Shown here: in pieces, positions 35,804 to 45,176 of the stretch | How the letters are laid out: the number at the start of each line of letters is the position of its first letter | How positions within the stretch are numbered: position 1 is the first letter of the stretch | Assembly (NCBI GenBank): GCA_020630795.1 | Contig: JAHDIK010000005.1 | Coordinates: forward strand, 190,795-254,794 | Direction of reading: 5' to 3' | DNA length: 64,000 bases | Origin: Colwellia sp. | GTDB taxonomy: Bacteria > Pseudomonadota > Gammaproteobacteria > Enterobacterales > Alteromonadaceae | Program-made: the position numbers and the translations under genes | The notes under the pieces: model-generated | What the model was told of the DNA's origin: nothing | Databases searched by the model: none | Seen by the model: only the letters and a program-made list of their open reading frames with translations

Positions 35804-38437
35804 TTAAAATATATCGTCGAATGATTCGTCTGTTGATGTTTCATTTGGTGATAGTTGTTCATAAATTGGTTCTTCAGCAACATATTCTGTTGGCGTTGTG
35901 CCTAATTTGAAGTATTCAAAAGTACTTGAATTATCGGAACTGTAGGTTAATTTTCCTGTTTCTTTGTCAATTCTCGCTGAAACTATGTCGTTAGGTAGCG
36001 TAAACGCTTCGTAAGGAAAATGAGGAAGCGCTTCTTTCATATATAGGTTCCAAGCGGGCTGAGCTGATTGAGCGCCTGCTTCTGAGCCGGTGATCTGCTT
36101 CGTTGTTAAATTAGTATTTTTTGAGGTTCGACCTAAATCTCTCGCCGGATCGTCAAAACCAATCCAAGCAGAAGTGACGAGCTTTCGGGTGTAACCACTA
36201 AACCATGCGTCTTTTGATTGGTTAGTTGTTCCTGTTTTTCCTGAAATATCACGTCTTTCTAAAGCTCTAGAACGCCAGCCTGTTCCTTGCCAGTATGGAA
36301 GAGATTTCCAGTCTGCTCCCCAAATAACAGAGTTAAGGGCTTGCGTGACAAGAAAAGCATTTTGTGAAGATATTACACGCTCTGCGTATAATGGTTCGTT
36401 ACGTATATCATCTTTAATTACGGATTGTTCATCCTCTTGTAAAGATGGAGTGTCAGAACTTACTAATTCGGGATTCTCTTTCGATTCAGTGTCTTGCTCT
36501 ATTTCACTAGGTTCTGTAATTGATTCTTCGAGTTCGACTTCACACGCTAAACAAACGACTTTAGGGTTAGCTTGATAAACAACGTTACCAAATGAGTCTT
36601 CTATTCGTTCGATAAAATAAGGTTCGATTAAAAAACCGCCGTTAGCAAATACTGAATAACCCGTTGCTACTTCTAAAGGTGTTAAGGAGGCTGAGCCTAA
36701 CGCGAGTGTATTATTGTTTGGTAAATCAGATTCATTAAAACCAAAAGATTGAAGGTGATTGATAACATTTGATTTGCCTACTTGTCTAAATAAGCGTACT
36801 GCCACTACATTTTTTGATTGTGCTAAAGCTACTCTCACTCGAATAGGACCGTCATATCTCGCGGGCGAATTTTTAGGTCTCCATACGCTTCCGCCACTTT
36901 TGTCCCAATGATCTATCGGTGAATCATTAACTAATGATGCTAATGTAAAGCCGTGTTCTAACGCTGCGGAATAAATGAAAGGCTTAATATTTGAACCTAC
37001 TTGCCTTTTTGCTTGTGTTACACGGTTAAACTGACTTTGTTTAAAGCTATAGCCACCAACAAGAGCCTTTATGGCTCCATCGTCTGGAGACATCGATATT
37101 AATGCTGAACTGGCTTGGGGAAGCTGGCTTAAGCGGTAAGTTTGTGTTTCAGCGTTGCGCTGAACTAAAATCGCGTCACCATACGCTAAAATTTCATATG
37201 CAAAACTAGGTGGAATTCCCTGTTTGCTGTCATTGATATATTCTCTAGCCCAAGAAAGCCCGTCCCAGTCAATATTAATAGTTGTATTGTCGATAAGTTG
37301 CACTTCTATCGACTGTTCATTGACTTTAGTTACTACCCCAGCGATGAGAGATTGATAGGTTTTAATTTTATTGAAAGCATCGCTTAACTCTGTTTCACTA
37401 AGTTCATCACTTTCGTTGATTTCTATATTCTTACGCTCGTTTCTTGAACGTTCTTTTATATTAGGGCGTAAACTAAACAACGCTCCTCTATAACCGTGAC
37501 GAGTATCATATGCGTGGAGGTTTTCAAGAACTGCTTGTTGGGCGGCGATTTGAAGGTGACTTGGGACTGTAGTGAAAACTTTGTATCCGTTTGAGTAAGC
37601 ATCTTCCTTGCCAAACATATCGAGAAGTTCTTGATGAGCCATTTGTGCTAGATAAGGGGCGTCTAATTCTATTTCAGCTCCATGGCGCTTGCTTAGAATC
37701 GCTTCAGCTTTCGCCGTTTGGTATTCTTGTTCTGAAATGTATCCTTGACTGAGCATACGCCCCAACACGACATTTCGTCGAAGTTTCGCTTTGCTCGGAG
37801 AGCGTATTGGGTTGATACTTGACGGAGCTTTAGGTAAGCCCGCTAATACCGCAATTTGAGAAAGACTTAAATCTTTAACATCTTTACCAAAGTATACTTG
37901 CGCCGCAGCACCAAAACCGAAAGAGCGATGGCCTAAGGGAATTTTGTTAAGGTACAACGATAAAATTTCATCTTTAGTCAATAAACTTTCAATATGAAAT
38001 GAGAGGAAAATCTCTCTAATTTTTCGCGAGTACGTGACTTCTGAACTTAGGAAAAAATTTCGAGCAACTTGCATCGTTATTGTACTGGCACCACCCTTAT
38101 TTTCGCCCATTAATTGGCCCAGAACAGCTCGTGACATTCCAATAGGATCTACGCCAAAGTGATAGTAAAAGCGATCATCTTCTGTTGCCAGCAATGCATC
38201 AATAAGTTGTTGAGGAAAGTCTTTAAGCTCTAATGGAATACGTTTATTTTCCCCGAATTGAGAAATCAGCTTACCATCAGAACTGAAAATCTGCATTGGC
38301 GTTTGCCATTGAATTTCCTTAAGAATTTTTACACTAGGGAGTTCACTACGCATTGACATATACAGGGCAGCAAGTGATAGAATACCTAGGATTATTATTA
38401 TAAAACTTAGTTTTAGTAGGTTTTTAATAGAAAACAC
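35804..38437 (-). CDS. mrcA: Penicillin-binding protein 1A
   Basis: This 877-residue class A PBP polymerises and cross-links peptidoglycan in the periplasm. An N-terminal membrane anchor (about 8-28) precedes the GT51 glycosyltransferase domain (EDDRFYYHFGVDP near residue 87, GGASTITMQVARNFFLS). An OB-like insertion follows, then the transpeptidase with S-N-I-K (about 478-481), SKN (ALAQSKNV) and KTGT (about 731). An acidic low-complexity insertion of about 50 residues (about 631-680) splits the region before the KTGT motif. It is divergent from the pilM operon, the usual arrangement in Gammaproteobacteria. Confidence 0.95.
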   Translation of the reverse strand: MFSIKNLLKLSFIIIILGILSLAALYMSMRSELPSVKILKEIQWQTPMQIFSSDGKLISQFGENKRIPLELKDFPQQLIDALLATEDDRFYYHFGVDPIGMSRAVLGQLMGENKGGASTITMQVARNFFLSSEVTYSRKIREIFLSFHIESLLTKDEILSLYLNKIPLGHRSFGFGAAAQVYFGKDVKDLSLSQIAVLAGLPKAPSSINPIRSPSKAKLRRNVVLGRMLSQGYISEQEYQTAKAEAILSKRHGAEIELDAPYLAQMAHQELLDMFGKEDAYSNGYKVFTTVPSHLQIAAQQAVLENLHAYDTRHGYRGALFSLRPNIKERSRNERKNIEINESDELSETELSDAFNKIKTYQSLIAGVVTKVNEQSIEVQLIDNTTINIDWDGLSWAREYINDSKQGIPPSFAYEILAYGDAILVQRNAETQTYRLSQLPQASSALISMSPDDGAIKALVGGYSFKQSQFNRVTQAKRQVGSNIKPFIYSAALEHGFTLASLVNDSPIDHWDKSGGSVWRPKNSPARYDGPIRVRVALAQSKNVVAVRLFRQVGKSNVINHLQSFGFNESDLPNNNTLALGSASLTPLEVATGYSVFANGGFLIEPYFIERIEDSFGNVVYQANPKVVCLACEVELEESITEPSEIEQDTESKENPELVSSDTPSLQEDEQSVIKDDIRNEPLYAERVISSQNAFLVTQALNSVIWGADWKSLPYWQGTGWRSRALERRDISGKTGTTNQSKDAWFSGYTRKLVTSAWIGFDDPARDLGRTSKNTNLTTKQITGSEAGAQSAQPAWNLYMKEALPHFPYEAFTLPNDIVSARIDKETGKLTYSSDNSSTFEYFKLGTTPTEYVAEEPIYEQLSPNETSTDESFDDIF

Positions 38438-38559
38438 AATAAAAAATACTCAATAAAATTAATAAAATCGTTTAATATTACTAGTATATCCTGTAAAACA
38501 GTGTAATAAATGTATTTAATTTATTATTTTGCATAAAAAAAATAACTTAGTAGGATGTT

Positions 38560-39639
38560 ATGTTAAGCAGTCTATGGAAAAAGAAAGTATCACTTATTGT
38601 TGGAATTGATATTGGCTCGCATAGTGTAAAAGCTGTGTTACTTAGTCAAGGAAATGATGGGTACATACTAGAAGCATTGCTAGAAGAGAATATGCCGAGA
38701 GGCGCTGTTATTGATCGTGAAATACAAGATATTGAAGCGGTTGGTAATGTTATTTCTAAAATTCGTAAAAAAATCACATCATCTGTTACGCATGCCGCAG
38801 CCGCAGTTTCCGGTCAAACAGTTATAACTAAAATTATTTATATGGATGTAACGCTAACTGAACAAGAGTTAGCGAGTCAAATTGAGATTGAAGCTGATAG
38901 TTTGATCCCTTATCCATTAGATGAAGTTAGTTTAGACTTTGAATCGTTAGAGGTGAACGAGTCTGACCCAAGTAAAATTAACGTTTTATTAAGTGCAGCA
39001 CGAACAGAATCAATTGAAGCTCGTGTTTCTGCGCTAGAAACGGGTGGATTTCAAGCAAAGGTCATTGATGTAGAATCATATGCGGTTAATCGCCCTTATG
39101 AGCTTGTCTTGTCACAGCTACCAGAAGATGCCGCGGATAAAGTGGTAGCCATGGTTGATATTGGCTCTGTTATGACGCTATTCTCCGTTACTGATTCTGG
39201 AGAGCACATTTATAGTCGAGATCAAATTTTCGGTGGTGAGCAATATACGCGTTCTATCGTATCTTATTACAACAAAACATTTGAAGAAGCAGAATTAGCT
39301 AAAATCGGTAATGATCTTCCACCAAATTATACTTTTGAGGTTTTAGCGCCGTTTCATACTGTGTTAGTGCAACAAATTCGACGTGCAATACAAATGTTTT
39401 TAACATCAAGCGGTAAAGAGAAAGTAGACTACCTAGTTATTTCGGGCGGTACATCTTTGGTTGAAGGGGTAGAGTCTCTTTTATCTGAAGAGTTAGGAAT
39501 ATATACCGTTAAAGCTAACCCTTTCGAAGGTATGCAGAAATCGGCACATATAGATGTTGAAAAGTTAGAAGAAATAGCTCCTAAGTTTATGGTTGCTACG
39601 GGATTAGCATTAAGGAGTTTTAGTTCATGGCACATATAA
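38560..39639 (+). CDS. pilM: Type IV pilus inner membrane assembly protein PilM
   Basis: This 359-residue cytoplasmic actin-like ATPase-fold protein is part of the pilus alignment subcomplex. The phosphate-1 motif GIDIGSHSVKAVLL is near residue 15, a second phosphate motif AMVDIGSVMTLFSV near residue 198, and the adenosine motif VISGGTSLVEG near residue 293. PilM binds the N-terminus of PilN. It is the first gene of the pilMNOPQ operon and overlaps pilN by 13 nt. Promoter elements must lie in the 120-nt gap shared with mrcA. Confidence 0.95.
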   Translation: MLSSLWKKKVSLIVGIDIGSHSVKAVLLSQGNDGYILEALLEENMPRGAVIDREIQDIEAVGNVISKIRKKITSSVTHAAAAVSGQTVITKIIYMDVTLTEQELASQIEIEADSLIPYPLDEVSLDFESLEVNESDPSKINVLLSAARTESIEARVSALETGGFQAKVIDVESYAVNRPYELVLSQLPEDAADKVVAMVDIGSVMTLFSVTDSGEHIYSRDQIFGGEQYTRSIVSYYNKTFEEAELAKIGNDLPPNYTFEVLAPFHTVLVQQIRRAIQMFLTSSGKEKVDYLVISGGTSLVEGVESLLSEELGIYTVKANPFEGMQKSAHIDVEKLEEIAPKFMVATGLALRSFSSWHI

Positions 39640-40202
39640 ATCTACTTCCATGGAGAGATGAAGCTGAAAAAGCCAAGCAGCGAGAATTTTTCTCTCTCCT
39701 TGCGCTTATTGCAATTATAGCATTTGCATTAGTATTTGCTGTTAGTCAATTTTTCCAAGCGCAAATTGACGGGCAAAATAAACGTAATCAATACCTTAAA
39801 AATGAAATTCAAATACTTGATATTCGTATCGCTGAAATAAAAACGCTAAACGAGAAAAAGAAAGAGTTAGAGCAGCGTACAAGTGTTGTTGAACAACTTC
39901 AGCGTAGTCGAAATGTCGGTACTCAAGTTCTGAATGAAATCGCAAAAGTGGTTCCCAATGGTATATATCTGACTAACCTTAAAAAGCAGAATAATACGCT
40001 AGAACTTTTAGGAAAAAGTGAATCAAATAACCATTTAGCTAATATGATACGAGAGATTGAGCGTTCCGATTTGTTTACTGATGCGGTTTTAGAATCAATT
40101 ACTTCAACCGATGCTGAAAGTAAGTTGTTAAGTGATTTTAAGATGAGAGTATTGATTCAAGGTTTAAAATCTACCGATGCTAAAAGTGGAGGCAAGTCAT
40201 AA
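39627..40202 (+). CDS. pilN: Type IV pilus assembly protein PilN
   Basis: This 191-residue bitopic inner membrane protein begins MAHINLLPWRDE, the conserved peptide that docks into PilM. One membrane helix (about residues 24-44) is followed by a coiled coil (about 50-95) and a periplasmic ferredoxin-like domain that pairs with PilO. The start is inside pilM, and the stop TAA shares a base with the pilO start. Length and motif order are normal for the family. Confidence 0.95.
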   Translation: MAHINLLPWRDEAEKAKQREFFSLLALIAIIAFALVFAVSQFFQAQIDGQNKRNQYLKNEIQILDIRIAEIKTLNEKKKELEQRTSVVEQLQRSRNVGTQVLNEIAKVVPNGIYLTNLKKQNNTLELLGKSESNNHLANMIREIERSDLFTDAVLESITSTDAESKLLSDFKMRVLIQGLKSTDAKSGGKS

Positions 40203-40798
40203 TGGATTTGGATCTTTCGCAATTTAACGATTTAGAATTAGATAACATAGGGGAATGGCCTACATTACCCAAAATCGTTCTAGGTATATTTTTAGCTGTA
40301 GTAGTATTGGTATTAGGTTACATGCTTATGGTCAGTGACCGAATTGATATGTTAGATCGTGTTCAAAATGAAGAGTTAGAGCTTCGTGAAGAATATAAAT
40401 CTAAATACCACGTAGCAGCAAACCTTGAGCTTTTTCAGGAGCAAATGAAAGAAGCAGAAACTATGTTTGCTAATCAATTGAAAAGCCTTCCTGAAAGTCA
40501 TGAAACTCCTGGTCTATTAGATGATATTACGTTTGTTGGAACAACAAGTGGATTAAACTTCTCAAAATTAAACTGGCAGCCTGAAATTACAAAAGAAATT
40601 TATATTGAACTTCCTATTCATATGGAAGTTGAAGGGGATTACCATGAATTTGGTAATTTTGTTAGTAAAATAGCAGGCCTACCTAGAATTGTTACTGTTC
40701 ATGATTTTGATATTAATTTAGATGAAAAAAAATCAGGAAGTTTAACATTGAAGTTGCAAGCTAAAACATACCGTTACAGAGAGGCAGAAGAAGAATGA
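40202..40798 (+). CDS. pilO: Type IV pilus assembly protein PilO
   Basis: This 198-residue bitopic inner membrane protein has a short cytoplasmic start, one helix (about residues 27-46, VLGIFLAVVVLVLGYMLMVS), a coiled coil, and a periplasmic ferredoxin-like domain. The LPSLPE-type linker appears as LKSLPESHETPGLLDDIT near residue 96, a family hallmark. It forms heterodimers with PilN and holds PilP. It overlaps pilP by 4 nt (ATGA). The family assignment rests on this motif, the length and the operon position. Confidence 0.94.
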   Translation: MDLDLSQFNDLELDNIGEWPTLPKIVLGIFLAVVVLVLGYMLMVSDRIDMLDRVQNEELELREEYKSKYHVAANLELFQEQMKEAETMFANQLKSLPESHETPGLLDDITFVGTTSGLNFSKLNWQPEITKEIYIELPIHMEVEGDYHEFGNFVSKIAGLPRIVTVHDFDINLDEKKSGSLTLKLQAKTYRYREAEEE

Positions 40799-41328
40799 AA
40801 AAATTAATATTCATTTTGCCAATGCTATTGTCTGGCTGTTTTGATGATACCAATGAAATTAGGGCTCATATCGCCAACGTTCAAGCCAATACTAAAAGTC
40901 GAATAGAACCAATGCCAGAAGTGCCTGTATTCAATCATTTTGATTACCAGGCACAAGAGATGAGAAGTCCATTTGATTTGCCTCGCCCTGAAGCGATACA
41001 AGAAAAGATGCAGCAAATGTCCGGTTGTTTGAGTCCAGATCCAAGAAGACGTAAGCAGCCTTTAGAGAAATTTGCTATTAGTGATTTAACTATGCGTGGA
41101 ACGCTTGGTGAATTAGGCGTTACATGGGGATTAGTTGAAGCATCTGATGCAACTTTACACAGAGTTTCTGTTGGAAGCTATGTTGGTTTGTACAATGGAA
41201 GAATAACAGGTGTAAATCAAAAGTTTGTATCAGTCGTTGAATTGATTCCTGATGGTGCAGGTTGTTGGGCAGAAAGAGAAACAGTGATTGCAATGTCGGA
41301 AGCAGGTGTAGAGGGGCAAGGGAAGTAA
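40795..41328 (+). CDS. pilP: Type IV pilus lipoprotein PilP
   Basis: This 177-residue inner membrane lipoprotein has the lipobox LLSGC (Cys 15) behind a short signal. A disordered stretch with RSPFDLPRP (about residue 58) that contacts PilNO is followed by the beta-sandwich domain that binds PilQ (FAISDLTMRGTLGELG and YVGLYNGRITGVNQKFVSVVEL). It joins the inner membrane PilMNO complex to the secretin. The stop TAA overlaps the most likely pilQ start by one base (TAATG). Confidence 0.94.
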   Translation: MKKLIFILPMLLSGCFDDTNEIRAHIANVQANTKSRIEPMPEVPVFNHFDYQAQEMRSPFDLPRPEAIQEKMQQMSGCLSPDPRRRKQPLEKFAISDLTMRGTLGELGVTWGLVEASDATLHRVSVGSYVGLYNGRITGVNQKFVSVVELIPDGAGCWAERETVIAMSEAGVEGQGK

Positions 41329-43391
41329 TGTTGCTATTAAAATTAATGAATAAATATAAACTAAACTATAGAAATCTAAAGATGAAATATCTACTTTCAA
41401 TGCTGTTATGCATTTTTTCTACCGCTGCTTTCTCTTCTAGCTTGACGGGTGTGAAGTATAACACCATGCAAAATGAAGAAATTAAGTTAACATTTTTACT
41501 TTCAGAAACAATAGTGATTCAGCCGCAAGTTAAGACTTCGATGAACCCTGCGAGTATTATTGTTACGTTTAATGCGGAAGACTTTGATCTTCAGCTTGAA
41601 AATACCATTGTTGATCATGCTGGTATTGATAACGTATCTGTTCAAAAGTTATCGGGAAAAGTAGTAGCCACCATTCATATGGATAAACTTTCTGTATTTG
41701 ACGTAAGCCAAGAGGATAATGCATTTTCCCTTACACTTAATAAAGGTTTAAAAGATACATCGATAAGTAAATTACCAGATTTAGGTAAAGAATTTATTAA
41801 CCATGTTGAGTCGTTAGATTTTAGAAAAGGGCAAAATAACGAAGCCCAAGTTTTGGTTAACCTTGCTGATAGTATGGTTGCCGTAGATGTAAGCGATAAA
41901 CTGGGTAAATTGTATGTTGAATTTCATAATACAGAGATTTCAGATGATTTATTGTACCAATTAGATGTGACTGATTTTGGTACCCTAGTAACAGATATTG
42001 AAACTTTCAAAGAAGGACGAAATGCTCGACTTGTTATAGATATTGAAGGTGATTTTACTTTTGAGCACAAACAATTAAATAATGTTTTTTCTTTAACCGT
42101 TGTTAAAAAAATCAAAGTTCCTGGTTATCTAGGTGATAGTGACGATTTTACTGGAAAAGCGATTTCATTGAATTTCCAAGATATTCCAGTTCGTACCGTA
42201 CTACAAATTATTGCTGACTATAATGGTTTTAATTTAGTAACAAGTGATACTGTTGCAGGCAACATCACGTTACGACTTGATGGTGTTCCATGGGATCAGG
42301 CTTTAGATATTATTCTCAAAGTTAAAGGTCTGGATAAGCGAATGGAAGGCAATATTTTGATGGTTGCGCCTAGTGATGAATTAGCTGCGCGTGAAGCTCG
42401 AGATCTAGAAGCGCTACAACAAGTTGAGGAACTTGCGCCGCTTTATTCTGAGTTTGTGCAAGTTAATTATGCGAAAGCTAGCGAATTAGCGAGTTTAATT
42501 AAGACAGATGATAATAGTATTTTATCAGAGCGAGGAAGTGTTAGCGTAGACGAGCGAACAAATACGTTACTTATTCGTGATACTGCTAAAAGCATTGAAG
42601 ATATTAAAAGGATGATAAATGTACTTGATATACCAGTTCGTCAAGTAGTTATTGAATCTCGTATGGTTACTGTTAAAGATAACTTAAACGAAGAATTGGG
42701 AATACGTTGGGGTGTAACGGGTACTGATGGTGAGTATTCAAATGCGGGTACATTAGCTGGTGCAAATGGTGCAAATAGAGCTAGTGGTGAAATACCTAGT
42801 TTGGCAGACCGTTTAAACGTAAATATGCCTGTAGCTTCTGCTGCTGGCAGTATTGCTTTCCAAGTAGCACGACTTGCTGACGGAACGATTTTAGATCTTG
42901 AATTGAGTGCTATGGAAAAAGAAAATAAAGGTGAAATTATCGCCAGTCCACGTATTACAACGTCAAATCAAAAAGAAGCCTATATTGAACAAGGTGTTGA
43001 AATTCCATACCAACAAGCATCATCAAGTGGCGCAACTGCTGTTCAATTTAAAAAGGCAGTTCTAAGTTTGACGGTAACACCTCATATAACGCCAGATGAT
43101 AGAATTATTCTTGATTTAGCTGTTACACAAGATACTGTTTCTGAAGTAACGAATGGTCAAGCACCAGCGATTGATACACAGAGAATTGGTACTCAAGTAT
43201 TGGTGAATAATGGTGAAACGATTGTGTTAGGTGGGATTTATCAACAATCTATCATTAATACTGTTTCAAAAGTACCAGTGTTAGGTGATATTCCATATTT
43301 TGGTTGGTTGTTTAGAAACACAAACAATTTTAGTGAGAAAAAAGAATTACTAATTTTTGTTACACCACGGATAGTTACAGAGCGTTTTTAG
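41328..43391 (+). CDS. pilQ: Type IV pilus secretin PilQ
   Basis: The outer membrane secretin, about 687 residues, forms the pore for the pilus. Two AMIN domains (peptidoglycan binding) occupy roughly residues 30-260. An STN-like domain (ISLNFQDIPVRTVLQIIADY) and N1 domain follow, and the C-terminal secretin beta-barrel ends VPVLGDIPYFGWLFRN. Two starts are possible: the ATG overlapping the pilP stop, which I chose for its upstream GGGAAG, and an ATG 18 codons later that begins a clean signal peptide (MKYLLSMLLCIFSTAAFSS). The chosen start gives a longer n-region. A hairpin follows the gene. Confidence 0.93.
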   Translation: MLLLKLMNKYKLNYRNLKMKYLLSMLLCIFSTAAFSSSLTGVKYNTMQNEEIKLTFLLSETIVIQPQVKTSMNPASIIVTFNAEDFDLQLENTIVDHAGIDNVSVQKLSGKVVATIHMDKLSVFDVSQEDNAFSLTLNKGLKDTSISKLPDLGKEFINHVESLDFRKGQNNEAQVLVNLADSMVAVDVSDKLGKLYVEFHNTEISDDLLYQLDVTDFGTLVTDIETFKEGRNARLVIDIEGDFTFEHKQLNNVFSLTVVKKIKVPGYLGDSDDFTGKAISLNFQDIPVRTVLQIIADYNGFNLVTSDTVAGNITLRLDGVPWDQALDIILKVKGLDKRMEGNILMVAPSDELAAREARDLEALQQVEELAPLYSEFVQVNYAKASELASLIKTDDNSILSERGSVSVDERTNTLLIRDTAKSIEDIKRMINVLDIPVRQVVIESRMVTVKDNLNEELGIRWGVTGTDGEYSNAGTLAGANGANRASGEIPSLADRLNVNMPVASAAGSIAFQVARLADGTILDLELSAMEKENKGEIIASPRITTSNQKEAYIEQGVEIPYQQASSSGATAVQFKKAVLSLTVTPHITPDDRIILDLAVTQDTVSEVTNGQAPAIDTQRIGTQVLVNNGETIVLGGIYQQSIINTVSKVPVLGDIPYFGWLFRNTNNFSEKKELLIFVTPRIVTERF

Positions 43392-43397
43392 CGCTAT

Positions 43398-43437
43398 TTG
43401 CAAGTAAGTGAGTACTTTTGCATTCACTTACTTGCAA
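43398..43437 (+). terminator. Hairpin after pilQ
   Basis: A perfect 14-bp inverted repeat TTGCAAGTAAGTGA / TCACTTACTTGCAA with a 12-nt loop starts 7 nt after the pilQ stop. The tail is only ATTTAT, so termination may be partial and allow read-through into aroK. Confidence 0.55.
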
Positions 43438-43544
43438 TTTATACATAAGAATTGCGATAATTGCGCCCTTGAAATTTTCGTGGGGGTCTCCTTAATAAAC
43501 GCCCTATTTATATAATCAATATTTAATGAGTTTAAGTTAGTCTA

Positions 43545-44063
43545 ATGGCAGAGAAACGTAATATTTTCCTTGTAGGCCCTATGGGTGCAGGTAAAAGCAC
43601 AATTGGTAGAGAATTGGCAGATAGGTTGCATTTAGAGTTTTTCGATTCTGATCAAGAAATTGAGCGACGTACGGGTGCTGATATAGCTTGGGTTTTTGAC
43701 CTCGAAGGTGAAGAAGGCTTTAGGTTAAGAGAAGAACAAGTAATTGAAGATCTTACTGAGAAGCAAGGAATTGTATTGGCTACAGGTGGTGGCTCAGTAA
43801 TTAGTTCGCAAGTTCGTAATCGATTGTCTGCTCGCGGTATTGTTGTTTATTTAGAAACAACAATCGATAAACAAGTTGCAAGAACTCAACGCGATAGAAG
43901 ACGTCCGTTACTTCAAACAAAAGAAGAGCCTCGTAAGGTACTTGAAAACCTAGCGGTTGAACGTAATCCTTTATACGAAGAAATTGCAGATGTTATCGTA
44001 CAAACCGACGATCAAAGTGCGAAAGTTGTAGCACACAAAATTGTGGAGCGCTTAGACTTCTAA
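43545..44063 (+). CDS. aroK: Shikimate kinase AroK
   Basis: This 172-residue cytoplasmic enzyme phosphorylates shikimate at the 3-OH with ATP in chorismate synthesis. The P-loop is [11 protein letters not shown] (11-21). The substrate-binding [11 protein letters not shown] lies near residue 34, [12 protein letters not shown] near 57, and GGGS near 80. The lid [10 protein letters not shown] is near residue 117. The length is typical. It lies about 150 nt after pilQ and just before aroB, a very common arrangement. Confidence 0.97.
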   Translation: MAEKRNIFLVGPMGAGKSTIGRELADRLHLEFFDSDQEIERRTGADIAWVFDLEGEEGFRLREEQVIEDLTEKQGIVLATGGGSVISSQVRNRLSARGIVVYLETTIDKQVARTQRDRRRPLLQTKEEPRKVLENLAVERNPLYEEIADVIVQTDDQSAKVVAHKIVERLDF

Positions 44064-44076
44064 GTGTATTTTGTTC

Positions 44077-45141
44077 ATGTCTATTCTTAATGTTGAATTA
44101 GATACACGAAGCTATCCTATACATATTGATCAAGGGCTACTAACCTCTAGTAGCCTTATTTCTCAACATATACGTGGTAAACGTGTTTGTATCGTATCTA
44201 ATACTGTTGTCCAGCCCCTATACTTAGAGCAATTAAAAGCATCTTTGAGTGATTTTGATGTTGATCAGGTCATATTACCTGATGGTGAGTCAGAAAAAAG
44301 CCTTTCGAATTTTGATACAATTATGTCGCATTTACTTTCTGGCGCTCACGGTAGAGATACTACATTGATAGCGTTAGGTGGTGGTGTTATAGGTGATATT
44401 ACTGGATTCGCAGCAGCGTGTTATCAGCGCGGAATTGATTTTGTTCAAGTACCTACAACGCTGCTTTCTCAAGTAGACTCTTCTGTAGGTGGTAAAACCG
44501 CAGTTAATCATCCTTTGGGTAAAAACATGATAGGTGCATTTTATCAACCTACCTCTGTTTTTATCGATATCGATACGCTTAAAACACTTCCTATTAGAGA
44601 ATTTAATGCTGGCATTGCTGAGGTGATTAAATACGGAATCTTAGGTGATTACGACTTTTTCGTTTGGCTTGAAGAAAATATTGATGCAATTAAAGCAAAC
44701 GACCCTCAAGTACTATCAAGAATGATCGAGAGATGTTGTGAGCTTAAAGCCCAAATAGTATCTGAAGATGAAAAAGAAGGTGGCGTAAGAGCACTTTTGA
44801 ATCTTGGTCACACGTTTGGTCATGCTATTGAAGCTGAGCAAGGTTATGGTAAGTGGTTACATGGTGAAGCTGTAGCAACTGGTATGGTACTTGCTGCTAA
44901 ACTTGCGGTAGAGCTTAATATTATACAAACGTCAGATTTACGTCGAATTGAAGCGCTAATTGGCGCATTTGATTTACCTTTGGTTGCACCTGCTGATATG
45001 GGATTTGAAGAATTCATGCGCCATATGAAACGTGATAAAAAGAATTTGGCGGGTAAGCTAAGGTTTATTGTACCAACTAAAATTGGTCATTCTGAAATAC
45101 GTGATGATATTACAGAGGAACAGCTCAAAAATATTTTGTAA
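44077..45141 (+). CDS. aroB: 3-dehydroquinate synthase AroB
   Basis: This NAD- and metal-dependent enzyme of about 354 residues converts DAHP to 3-dehydroquinate, the second step of the shikimate route. The NAD region GGGVIGDITGFAAACYQRG is near residue 105. The metal-binding segments include the Glu of GIAEVIKYGI, NLGHTFGHAIEAE and LHGEAVATGM. I start it at the ATG giving MSILNVELDTRSY; an in-frame TTG two codons earlier is less likely. The gap to aroK is 13 nt, so the two are co-transcribed. Confidence 0.96.
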   Translation: MSILNVELDTRSYPIHIDQGLLTSSSLISQHIRGKRVCIVSNTVVQPLYLEQLKASLSDFDVDQVILPDGESEKSLSNFDTIMSHLLSGAHGRDTTLIALGGGVIGDITGFAAACYQRGIDFVQVPTTLLSQVDSSVGGKTAVNHPLGKNMIGAFYQPTSVFIDIDTLKTLPIREFNAGIAEVIKYGILGDYDFFVWLEENIDAIKANDPQVLSRMIERCCELKAQIVSEDEKEGGVRALLNLGHTFGHAIEAEQGYGKWLHGEAVATGMVLAAKLAVELNIIQTSDLRRIEALIGAFDLPLVAPADMGFEEFMRHMKRDKKNLAGKLRFIVPTKIGHSEIRDDITEEQLKNIL

Positions 45142-45176
45142 TAGGTAACATCGCTTTAATTAGCAAAAGGTAGAAT

